NCBI GenBank assembly: GCA_913062625.1
Contig: CAJXWP010000017.1
Span: 1-41,176 of the forward strand
Source of the DNA: an uncultured Haliea sp.
Lineage (GTDB): Bacteria > Pseudomonadota > Gammaproteobacteria > Pseudomonadales > Halieaceae
Direction: 5' to 3'
Length of the DNA: 41,176 nucleotides
The notes under the pieces are model-generated. The model ran no database searches. It was not told the origin of the DNA and was given only the letters and a program-made list of their open reading frames with translations. Shown here piece by piece: positions 33,838 through 41,176 of this stretch (positions within the stretch are counted from its first letter, which is position 1; each line of letters opens with the position of its first letter). A program made the translations under genes and the position numbers.

Positions 33838-36800
33838 CTACGTAGGAGAAAGCTCTGTGGATTCCTTTTTGCGCTCTGATGCGGCTCCGTGCTTTGTAAA
33901 CGGCAGATAAAACACGGGAATAACAAACAGTGTGAACAGAGTGCCTACTAGCATGCCCGCGGTGATCATTAGCCCGATACTGAAGCGGCTATTGGCGCCT
34001 GGCCCTGTAGCAATAACCAGCGGCCACACACCCATGACAGTAGCAAATGTGGTCATAAGTATTGGACGCAGTCGAAGGGAAGCGGCTTCCAGAACTGCGT
34101 CGCGGCGACTCATGCCTTGCAAAGAGAGTTTGTTGGAGAACTCTACGATGAGAATGCCGTGTTTGCTGATCAGGCCTATTAATGTCAGAAGGCCAATCTG
34201 GGTGTAGATATTCAATGTGGCAAAGCCCAATGCGATCGGCACGGCTGCACCAAAAATTGACAGTGGCACGCTGAGCAATACGATGAACGGATCCCGGAAG
34301 CTGTTGAACTGTGCCGCGAGTACTAGAAAGATCAGAACCAGCGACAGGAAAAACAGGATGGGGAAGGACCCCGTCTCTTGCATGAATCGTTGCGAGGCAC
34401 CAGTGTATCCGGCCTTGAAATTTTTTGGCGCGATCTCTTTCATCTTCTCACGTAGAAATTCTAATCCCGTGCCCAAGCTGTTAGGCGGCATCATTATCCC
34501 TTGTATCGTGGTGCTATTGAGCTGCTGATACTGGGTTAATTCATTCGGTTCTACACCTGACTCCAACGTTATAATCGCAGACAGTGGCACAAGCTCATCA
34601 CTGGCTGTGCGCACGTAGTATTTCCCCAGCTCCTGCCTAGTCAGCCGGAAATCCGCTGCGGCCTGAGGGATCACCTTATAGGAGCGCCCCTCTAGGTTAA
34701 AGCGATTCACCTCTGCCTCGCCCAGCATCGTAGACAGCGTCTGCCCGATGTCTCGCATAGAAATACCCAAATCCGCTGCCAGCTCCCTGTCGATGTTGAC
34801 CCGGACCTCTGGACGATCAAAGTCCAGCGACTGAGTAATGAAAATAAACAGCCCTGATTCATTGGCGGCTTGAACCAATTCATCGCCCACGCGCATTATC
34901 TCTTCGTAGTCTGCGGTAGAGGCCACCACAAAGCTGACAGGCAGCCCTGCGTCGAACCCCGGCAGTGGCGGTGTGCCAAAGGAAAATAACTGCATGCCTG
35001 CGACTCCGCCGAGTTTTTTCTGGAATTCAGCATGCACCTCTTGCTGGGTGCGCTGCCGTTCAGACCACGGCTGCAAGGTGATACCGCCAAAGTTTCCGTT
35101 GGGGGATATCACCTGCCAGGAGTGGCTAAACTCGGGTATCTCTTTCCAGATCTTTACTACCTCATTGAGAAAGTAGTCGGTATATTCGATGTTGGCATAG
35201 CGCGGCGAAACGCCGGTGACGTAGATGCCTCCCGTATCCTCTTCTGGCGCGAGTTCCTCCTGCGCTAACATGAACAGTACGGGTAAGCTAGCCAGGATAC
35301 TGGCAGCGAATAGCACCGCGGCTCCGCGTTCTTTCAGGCAGACCGACAATAATCTCCGGTAGTGTGTGTTCAGACGATCAAAACTGCGGTCGAGCCAGTT
35401 GGCAAGACGCCCCTGATGCGCATTATCTTTCAATACACGGGAGCACATCATTGGACTGAGAGTGAGCGCGACGATGCCCGATACGATAACTGCTCCGGCC
35501 AGCGTCAGCGCAAACTCACTGAACAGGGCGCCGGTGAGGCCACCTATGAAGCTGATGGGTGCGTAGACCGCCGCCAAGGTTAGGGTCATGGCGACCACAG
35601 GTAAAGCGACCTCACGGGCACCCACTAAGGCGGCTTCTCGTGGTGATGCGCCCATCTCGATATGCCGATGCACATTTTCCACTACGACAATTGCGTCATC
35701 CACGACTAAACCGATGGCAATGATCATGGCCAGCAGTGTGAGAAGATTAAGAGAGAAACCCATCGCCAGGACCAAAAATACGACTCCGATGAGTGACAGT
35801 GGTATGGCAACTAGGGGGATCAATACAACCCTCAAGGAACCGAGGAACAGGTAAATGACTAAAATGACAATTAAGCTGGTCTCTACCAGTGTCGTAGTAA
35901 CCTCCTTGAGTGCTTCGTCGATCACAACGCTACCGTCCCAATCTAGGAACAGTTCCATATCGGCTGGCAGATTCTCCCTGATGCCCGGGAGAGCCGCATG
36001 CACCTCGCGCGAGACGTCCAGCGGATTAGCGTCGGGCGCCTGTGCAATGGACATGAACACCGCATCGCGTCCACTGGATAGCGTCTTGAGCTGAGAGGTT
36101 TCTGCGGCCAGTTCGACGTCTGCCACATCGCCCAATCTAACCTTTTCCGCGCCCACCTGCCGGACCACCAATTTTTTGAAATCAGCGACACTTTTCATGT
36201 CGGTGCGGGCGTCAATGGTTGCCCGCACTAGGCCACCCTCTGTAGCGCCAGAAGTAGAGATATAATTATCTCGCTCTATAGCATCGCTTACATCGGTTGC
36301 CGTCACTCCAAGCGCGGCCATGCGCACTGGGTCTAGCCACACACGCATGGCCAGAAAACGGCCAAAGATATTGGCTTTGCCAACACCCTCAATCGTGGCC
36401 AGCTGGGGTTGCACATTACGGAGGAGGTAGTCGGTAATTTGGTACGGTGTCATTTGTTCGCTGAAAAACGCCAGATACATCATGGCGTCACCACCGCTGA
36501 CAGTAGTGACCACCGGATCATCAATTTCACGCGGCAGATCGCCCCGCGCCTCATTGACCTTGGCGATTACCTCCGAGAGCACATTACTGCTGTTCTCTCC
36601 CAGACGCACATGGACTTCGATTTCCGAGGTGCTCGGATGACTCGTAGAATTCATATACTCAATGCCGCGCGCGCCGGCGATGCTGACCTGCAGAGGCGTG
36701 GTGACAAAACTCTGAACGGTGCGTGCACTGGCGCCGCGGAACGTCGTTGCGATATAGATGACGCTGCGCTCAATTTCAGGAAATTCGCGCAAATTTACCC

Positions 36801-36891
36801 TAGACAAAGCGGTGCCGCCGAGCAACAGCAACAGGCTGCTGACCACGATGGCCAGTACGGGACGTTTTATAAAGTGGTCGGTAAAGGCCAT
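33838..36891 (-). CDS. RND family efflux permease (HAE1/AcrB type)
   Basis: Inner-membrane proton-driven efflux pump, 1017 residues with 12 membrane helices and two large periplasmic loops. The N-terminal MAFTDHFIKRPVLAIVV is typical of the family. The transmembrane proton-relay residues are present: GLVVDDAIVVVENVHRHIE supplies the Asp-Asp pair, and the LISKHGILIVEF segment supplies the lysine. GGLTGALFSEFALTLAGAVIVSG and the NIYTQIGLLTLIGL helix also match. It follows the adaptor gene with 6 bases between. No outer-membrane TolC-like gene is in the window, so it probably borrows one. Substrates cannot be told. Confidence 0.94.
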   Translation of the reverse strand: MAFTDHFIKRPVLAIVVSSLLLLLGGTALSRVNLREFPEIERSVIYIATTFRGASARTVQSFVTTPLQVSIAGARGIEYMNSTSHPSTSEIEVHVRLGENSSNVLSEVIAKVNEARGDLPREIDDPVVTTVSGGDAMMYLAFFSEQMTPYQITDYLLRNVQPQLATIEGVGKANIFGRFLAMRVWLDPVRMAALGVTATDVSDAIERDNYISTSGATEGGLVRATIDARTDMKSVADFKKLVVRQVGAEKVRLGDVADVELAAETSQLKTLSSGRDAVFMSIAQAPDANPLDVSREVHAALPGIRENLPADMELFLDWDGSVVIDEALKEVTTTLVETSLIVILVIYLFLGSLRVVLIPLVAIPLSLIGVVFLVLAMGFSLNLLTLLAMIIAIGLVVDDAIVVVENVHRHIEMGASPREAALVGAREVALPVVAMTLTLAAVYAPISFIGGLTGALFSEFALTLAGAVIVSGIVALTLSPMMCSRVLKDNAHQGRLANWLDRSFDRLNTHYRRLLSVCLKERGAAVLFAASILASLPVLFMLAQEELAPEEDTGGIYVTGVSPRYANIEYTDYFLNEVVKIWKEIPEFSHSWQVISPNGNFGGITLQPWSERQRTQQEVHAEFQKKLGGVAGMQLFSFGTPPLPGFDAGLPVSFVVASTADYEEIMRVGDELVQAANESGLFIFITQSLDFDRPEVRVNIDRELAADLGISMRDIGQTLSTMLGEAEVNRFNLEGRSYKVIPQAAADFRLTRQELGKYYVRTASDELVPLSAIITLESGVEPNELTQYQQLNSTTIQGIMMPPNSLGTGLEFLREKMKEIAPKNFKAGYTGASQRFMQETGSFPILFFLSLVLIFLVLAAQFNSFRDPFIVLLSVPLSIFGAAVPIALGFATLNIYTQIGLLTLIGLISKHGILIVEFSNKLSLQGMSRRDAVLEAASLRLRPILMTTFATVMGVWPLVIATGPGANSRFSIGLMITAGMLVGTLFTLFVIPVFYLPFTKHGAASERKKESTELSPT

Positions 36892-36897
36892 TTGGAT

Positions 36898-37965
36898 TTA
36901 CAGCTTCACTGTGTCATCAATCGTGACGCGGGCACCGCGGTATAATTTATTTTGCCCGGCCGTAGCCACCCATTCGCTGCCCAGAAGCCCTTCAAGAATA
37001 GCGGTCTGTCCGTCCCGCGTCTCCCCTGTTTTTACTACGCGTGGTTGTACCGTAGTTTGTCCCTTGCCCTGTGACAGGACGTATATGATGTCGCCATGCA
37101 ATGAATAGCTGACCGCAGTCTCAGGAACAGTGACCACTCGTGTCGGCTGGTCAAGGTCGACAATTAACCGTGCAAACATTCCCGGGAGGATGCCATCACT
37201 GTCCTGCAGGGTTGCGCGCAACATAAGGTTGCGTGTTCCGCTATCCGCGGTGGAGTCAAGCGCACTGAGTGTTGCTTCAAATGTCCTGCCCGGAAAAGCC
37301 GCAATACGCACAGCTATTTTCAACCCCGGTCGCAGACTGGGGTAGTATCGGTCAGGCACGGAAAAATCGATTTCTAATTCACTGAGGTCCTGCAGGTTGG
37401 TAATCGGGGTGCCAGGCTCAATGTAATCTCCCACTTTAACCTTGAAGATTCCAATAGTGCCGTCAAACGGTGCGACAATGCGCTTATCATCGAGCTGGGC
37501 GTCGGTCTGAGCAGATTGAGCGATAGCGCTCTCTAGGTCGGCTAAGGATCGGTCATATTGACTTTGTGGAATCGATTTTTGCTTCACCAGTCGAGCATCC
37601 CGCTCGTATAACTGACGTGCCAATTTAAGTTTTGCCTGCTCCCGAAGGCGGCCCGCTCTTTCTTTGCCGTTGTTGAGAGTGAGTATAGGTTGCCCGGCAC
37701 TGACTCTTTGGCCGGACTCTACATTAATGACAATGACTTCGCCGCTGGTTTCCGCGCTCAATTGCACGCCCCGAGCTGCCCGAATAGTGCCAACCGCTTC
37801 GAGTTCGACGGGCCAGAGCGTCGATTGTGCGGTGGCAGCAGCAATGGTGATGGGCGGCGGCGTGAAGTCCATTGCGGCCAGTGTAGAGAACTTGTCATAC
37901 ACGAAGGCTGCAATGCTGCCGAAGATAAGGATCAGTAAAAGGACAATGAATAAGTAAGCGCGCAA
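36898..37965 (-). CDS. RND efflux periplasmic adaptor subunit (MFP/HlyD-like)
   Basis: A 355-residue membrane-fusion protein with an N-terminal anchor (about 1-22). The lipoyl halves EAVGTIRAARGVQLSAETSGEV (45-67) and VAPFDGTIGIFKVKVGDYI flank a helical hairpin with coiled-coil residues (about 100-140). The beta-barrel domain (LEIDFSVPDRYYPSLRPG, then ALDSTADSGTRNLMLRAT) and the membrane-proximal domain (VPETAVSY onward) follow. The start is TTG, with AAGGAA seven bases upstream. It is co-transcribed with the RND permease. A candidate operator palindrome lies over the -35 position of the promoter (38025-38057). Confidence 0.92.
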   Translation of the reverse strand: MRAYLFIVLLLILIFGSIAAFVYDKFSTLAAMDFTPPPITIAAATAQSTLWPVELEAVGTIRAARGVQLSAETSGEVIVINVESGQRVSAGQPILTLNNGKERAGRLREQAKLKLARQLYERDARLVKQKSIPQSQYDRSLADLESAIAQSAQTDAQLDDKRIVAPFDGTIGIFKVKVGDYIEPGTPITNLQDLSELEIDFSVPDRYYPSLRPGLKIAVRIAAFPGRTFEATLSALDSTADSGTRNLMLRATLQDSDGILPGMFARLIVDLDQPTRVVTVPETAVSYSLHGDIIYVLSQGKGQTTVQPRVVKTGETRDGQTAILEGLLGSEWVATAGQNKLYRGARVTIDDTVKL

Positions 37966-38246
37966 GGCTCGGTTCCTTTATGTAATGGGGTTCGTGGGCG
38001 TTCCGCACTATTTTTTCTAAGGTGACTATATTAGGTGCTTTGATCACAGTGCGCACTAGTTAGACGCGAAAATTGCGCCAAAAGCTTCTTGCCTTTGCAA
38101 TGAATAGCAGAAAATCTCCTCAGTCTATGATGAGGCTTACGAGCGTTGTTGAACCGGGCCAATTGGGTGCTATGAGTTAGCGCGCATTTCGCTTATGCTG
38201 GCCAAAGAGTAAGCAACTAGCCACTCTAAACCTTATAGGTATCTCA
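37966..38246. other. Divergent promoter region of the RND operon and the patatin gene
   Basis: About 280 bases with no gene. For the minus strand, TATAGT (38030-38025) is a possible -10. The perfect palindrome AGTGCGCACT (38048-38057) covers where its -35 would lie. For the plus strand no clear promoter is seen. Confidence 0.4.
38048..38057. promoter_or_regulatory. Candidate operator of the RND pump operon
   Basis: AGTGCGCACT is a perfect 10-base palindrome placed 17 bases upstream of TATAGT, exactly over the -35 hexamer position. A repressor bound here would block the promoter. The regulator is not encoded in this window next to the pump. Confidence 0.35.
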
Positions 38247-39914
38247 TTGTTAAATGCACGCAAGTTAAAAAATCTTCAGAAGCAGATGGACCAAGCGGTT
38301 ACCTATGAGGCGTGGAGCGAGGCTGCTCGGCAGCATGATGAAATGTCTGGGCAGAAGCGCTGGCGTGGGGTGGACAAGACCAGCCAATACGACTACTCCC
38401 AGATCCGATTGCGCTTGGACAAGTTGCGTTATTTGCGTACGCGTCATGATTACCAAGGACTTTTGTTCACACTGAATGAGGGTATTCACGGAAACTTGGG
38501 CGGTATGGGCCGGCATAGCCTCTATAGCCGTGCAAAATTTGGCACCAAAACCTTGATAGAGCAGTATGTCGATGAGGTGGATGATTCACTGCGCTTTCTG
38601 GCAGAGTTGCAGAGTGACGAGATTACGACCCAGCAAAAGCTCGACTTTTTTTATCGTGCCAATATCTGTTTTGGTCGGTCTGCGCTTATGCTAAGTGGCG
38701 GCGGTGTGTTGGGTTTCTACCATATGGGTGTGGTCAAGACGTTGTTAAGTGAGGGTTTGCTGCCACGTGTCATTTCCGGTTCTAGTGCTGGTGCGCTGGT
38801 GGCGGCAGTTATCGGTACGCACACCGATAAAGAGCTTGAGTATTTTTACGACCCCGCCAATGTGGTCTCTGAAGCGGAGCAGGAAGCGAGCGTATTTTCT
38901 AAAATGTTCTTTGGCGCTAACCCGCGCATAGATGTGAGTGATCTTGAGAAGATGGTCGCTCGCATGATCCCTGATTTAACCTTCCATGAGGCCTACGAAA
39001 AGACCGGGAGGCAGATCAGCATCTCGATCGCACCGGCAGAATTGCATCAGCAGTCGCGCTTGCTCAACGCCATCACGTCACCGAATGTGTATGTGCGCGC
39101 TGCGGTGATGGCCTCCTGCGCAGTGCCGGGAGTGTTTCCCCCGGTTATGCTAATGGCGAAGAATCAGCATGGAGAGGCTCAACCCTATTTGCCGAACCTA
39201 AAATGGGTAGATGGCTCAATCGCCGACGATCTGCCCGCAAAGCGTTTACAGCGGCTCTATAGCACCAATCACTTTATTGTGAGTATGGTAAATCCTATTG
39301 CAATACCCTTTTTGAACAAGAACGGAGAGCGCAGTGCACTGGGTGCAGCGCTGGGCACCATGGGTATTGGTGTGGGTCGAGAAGTTCTCAACTTTTATCG
39401 GGGTATCGCACAGAAGCGCGGCGATAGCTGGCCACGGGTCAATATGTTGGTTAGCAGTCTGCACGGATTGATAGACCAGCAGTACAGTGGCGATATCAAT
39501 ATCATTCCTAATTTTAGTTGGTATAACCCTGCCAAGCTGCTGTCGCATCTGTCTGAGGAGGACCTGGTAGAGCTGATGGAGGGCGGTGAAAATTCGGCGT
39601 TTCCCGCCGTAGAAGCAATTCGTATCTGCACCAGAATCAGTCGCACCATGGAGGAGATCTTGAACCGTTTTGAGCAGGGTGATCTGAGGCCTGACGCGTC
39701 CGAGTATCATCGTCCGCGTAGTTCGCGACGTCGTCCATCACCCACAGGGTCCAACCGTAATGCCTCACGCGAGCAGCGACTGCCTGCTGATTCAGTGAAG
39801 GTGACCACGAAGAAAAAGTCTGCCGCCCGAAAGAAGATTGTGTCGAAACCCAAAGCCGCAGCTGCGGCTAAAACGACCTCTAAGCCGAGTGCTGGCGCTA
39901 GACGGACAGCATAA
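38247..39914 (+). CDS. Patatin-like phospholipase with N-terminal DUF3336 and a basic tail
   Basis: A 555-residue lipase. Residues 1-135 are the DUF3336 domain found before bacterial patatins. The patatin domain follows: the oxyanion-hole motif LMLSGGGVLGFYHMG (148-161), the nucleophile Ser180 in GSSAG (178-182), and the aspartate of the dyad Asp321 in WVDGSIADDLP. The region after about residue 485 is unusual: a low-complexity tail rich in Arg, Lys, Ala, Ser and Pro that resembles histone H1-like or PHA-granule protein tails. The start is TTG at 38247 with AGGT six bases upstream; an ATG 39 bases later would cut into DUF3336. The substrate is unknown, probably phospholipid or neutral lipid. 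Confidence 0.91.
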   Translation: MLNARKLKNLQKQMDQAVTYEAWSEAARQHDEMSGQKRWRGVDKTSQYDYSQIRLRLDKLRYLRTRHDYQGLLFTLNEGIHGNLGGMGRHSLYSRAKFGTKTLIEQYVDEVDDSLRFLAELQSDEITTQQKLDFFYRANICFGRSALMLSGGGVLGFYHMGVVKTLLSEGLLPRVISGSSAGALVAAVIGTHTDKELEYFYDPANVVSEAEQEASVFSKMFFGANPRIDVSDLEKMVARMIPDLTFHEAYEKTGRQISISIAPAELHQQSRLLNAITSPNVYVRAAVMASCAVPGVFPPVMLMAKNQHGEAQPYLPNLKWVDGSIADDLPAKRLQRLYSTNHFIVSMVNPIAIPFLNKNGERSALGAALGTMGIGVGREVLNFYRGIAQKRGDSWPRVNMLVSSLHGLIDQQYSGDINIIPNFSWYNPAKLLSHLSEEDLVELMEGGENSAFPAVEAIRICTRISRTMEEILNRFEQGDLRPDASEYHRPRSSRRRPSPTGSNRNASREQRLPADSVKVTTKKKSAARKKIVSKPKAAAAAKTTSKPSAGARRTA

Positions 39915-39944
39915 CGGGACCCCGTGAGTGCCCGAGCCTTAGTC

Positions 39945-40745
39945 CTAATCTGGGGGCGCAGTCCATAATTGCCTGGCCGAGGCAACGGATTTTGCATGCA
40001 CTGTATCGCGGAGTAACTTGTACCATTCGCCGAAGGCAATCTTCAGCGGATTGTAGGTGTGGATGTTATTGGTTAGGCCATAGCGTACCGGCGCCACCTC
40101 GGGTTCGAAGGTGCCAAATAAACGATCCCAGACGATCAGTAAGTTGCCGTAATTTCTGTCGATGTACTCTGGGTTGGAGCCGTGGTGCGCTCGGTGGTGA
40201 GACGGTGTGACAAATAGCCATTCCAGCGGCCACCATAGTTTTTTGATAGTTTCGGTGTGCGTCCAAAAGCCATAGATGGTGGCAATCGCACCGGCACTGG
40301 CAATCACCAGCGGGTGAAAACCCAGCAGTGGTAGTGGCCAGTAAAAAAGAACGATGGTCAGTGGTCCAGTGGGGGACTGGCGCAACGCCGTACCAAAGTT
40401 CATGCGCTCACTGGAGTGGTGTACCACATGAGCGCACCATAGGAAACGGACGCGGTGTGAGGCGCGGTGGTACCAGTAGAACATCAAATCTAGTACGACC
40501 AACGTGAACAACCATTGGAGTGGTCCGTTGGGCATGTCGATTAGTCGGTACTGATAAAGAAAAAAATAAAGTGCGACGACTACGATGTCGAAGCCGAGCT
40601 TTACGACGACGTTCATGCCCAGCTGGGACATGGACCCACCGAAGTCTTGCCACGCGTAGGCATGTCTGCCACGAAAAGCAGTAATCACTGCTTCAGTCAG
40701 AATGAGCAGGGCAAAAAGAGGTAGGGCAAGTACTTTTAAATCCAC
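39945..40745 (-). CDS. Sterol desaturase / fatty acid hydroxylase superfamily protein
   Basis: An integral membrane di-iron enzyme of 266 residues with about 4-5 membrane helices. The eight-histidine pattern is clear: YWYHRASHRVRFLW (HX3H), HVVHHSSERMN (HX2HH) and PSHHRAHHGSNPEY (HX3HH type), with a further His in FWTHTE. This family inserts oxygen into or desaturates lipids or sterols. Substrate unknown. The start is GTG with no evident Shine-Dalgarno, so the exact start is less sure. It converges on the patatin gene with 30 bases between. The C-terminal RDTVHAKSVASARQLWTAPPD is soluble. Confidence 0.9.
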   Translation of the reverse strand: MDLKVLALPLFALLILTEAVITAFRGRHAYAWQDFGGSMSQLGMNVVVKLGFDIVVVALYFFLYQYRLIDMPNGPLQWLFTLVVLDLMFYWYHRASHRVRFLWCAHVVHHSSERMNFGTALRQSPTGPLTIVLFYWPLPLLGFHPLVIASAGAIATIYGFWTHTETIKKLWWPLEWLFVTPSHHRAHHGSNPEYIDRNYGNLLIVWDRLFGTFEPEVAPVRYGLTNNIHTYNPLKIAFGEWYKLLRDTVHAKSVASARQLWTAPPD

Positions 40746-40837
40746 GCAAAGAGTCTAATGGACTCGTGCCGGCAATGCGAGTGCTTTGCCGCCGCGGGAT
40801 ATCATTTTCGCCGCAGTGTATTCCTTATGCGTGTTGC

Positions 40838-41176
40838 TCATGCATCTTCGGAATAGCGCGTAATCACCATCTTGCCTAACGCCATTTGATGCACCTGGTC
40901 GGGGCCGTCTGCCTGGCGGCACCAGCGAGCATAGTTAAAGGCCTCTGCCATGCAGTAATCTGCCGTTAGACCCGCGGCGCCGTGCATTTGCATGCATCGA
41001 TCGATTATATTTTGAACCATCACAGGCACTGTGGTCTTACTGGCCGCGATCATGTCCAGTGCGCCCATGGTGCCCACGTCATCCATTTTCTTGCAGGTCT
41101 TTAGCACCAGCAAACGCGCCATTTCGATTTCTGAAAAACAGCGGGCGATATCCTCACGGACGGACTGGTGCTGGCT
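40838..41176 (-). CDS. Acyl-CoA dehydrogenase, C-terminal part (cut by window edge)
   Basis: The last 112 or so residues of an acyl-CoA dehydrogenase; the reading frame is open through the right end of the window. The C-terminal four-helix domain is visible: ALDMIAASKTTVPVMVQNIIDRCMQMHGAAGLTAD contains the conserved MHGAAGL segment near the FAD-binding end, followed by FNYARWCRQADGPDQVHQM and the final GKMVITRYSEDA. The RQADGPDQVH motif resembles the ACAD10/11-like long-chain subgroup, but I cannot fix the substrate. The N-terminus and catalytic Glu are outside the window. Confidence 0.9.
   Translation of the reverse strand, partial: SQHQSVREDIARCFSEIEMARLLVLKTCKKMDDVGTMGALDMIAASKTTVPVMVQNIIDRCMQMHGAAGLTADYCMAEAFNYARWCRQADGPDQVHQMALGKMVITRYSEDA

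Noticed and set aside
33621-33926. 102-residue extension of the iron-type alcohol dehydrogenase
   Set aside because: It overlaps the end of the RND permease gene, and the ATG at 33620 has a Shine-Dalgarno and fits the family.

Overview
The window looks like ordinary chromosome from a free-living, probably marine, Gammaproteobacterium, perhaps near the Cellvibrionales/Halieaceae. This is inferred from gene content and protein style: GspAB-type secretion helpers, GlnK-Amt, an HAE1 RND pump, many acyl-CoA enzymes, a thiolase-like protein and a sterol-desaturase-type hydroxylase. I see no rRNA, tRNA, CRISPR array, transposase or phage gene. The GC content is moderate and fairly even.

Layout. 1-306: a cobalamin riboswitch with a good sigma-70 promoter, both on the minus strand and reading off the left edge. 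307-3032: a DUF501 protein, DAHP synthase and a luciferase-like oxidoreductase. 3332-4554: a PadR regulator converging on a periplasmic MsrA. 4861-7459: a gspA/exeA-gspB pair for secretin assembly. 7478-10845: alkaline phosphatase, then glnK-amtB. 10910-13990: an epoxide-hydrolase-like protein converging on a DUF3604 protein over a strong hairpin. 14304-18953: a glycine-zipper protein and an acnA-fumC operon. 19084-22109: a thiolase-like protein that seems to lack its catalytic residues, a 413-base spacer with degenerate ~43-base repeats, and a PerM/AI-2E family permease.

22106-29661 is the most interesting part. It is a tight minus-strand gene train, in transcription order: DUF1445 protein, pxpA, pxpB, pxpC, DUF4392 protein, D-amino acid transaminase, alanine racemase, acyl-CoA ligase. 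DUF1445 and DUF4392 correspond to the two halves of the eukaryotic D-glutamate cyclase DGLUCY, and PxpABC is ATP-dependent 5-oxoprolinase. The set suggests a pathway in which D-Ala and D-Glu interconvert (racemase and transaminase), D-Glu is cyclised to 5-oxoproline, and the ring is reopened to glutamate. The individual families are known. The complete arrangement, and how it handles the D/L stereochemistry, are inference and worth testing.

29820-41176: TesB thioesterase and acyl-CoA synthetase, an iron-type alcohol dehydrogenase, an RND pump with its adaptor, a patatin-like lipase with a very basic tail, a membrane fatty-acid-hydroxylase-type protein, and the C-terminal end of an acyl-CoA dehydrogenase cut by the right edge. 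Lipid and acyl-CoA metabolism dominates this part.
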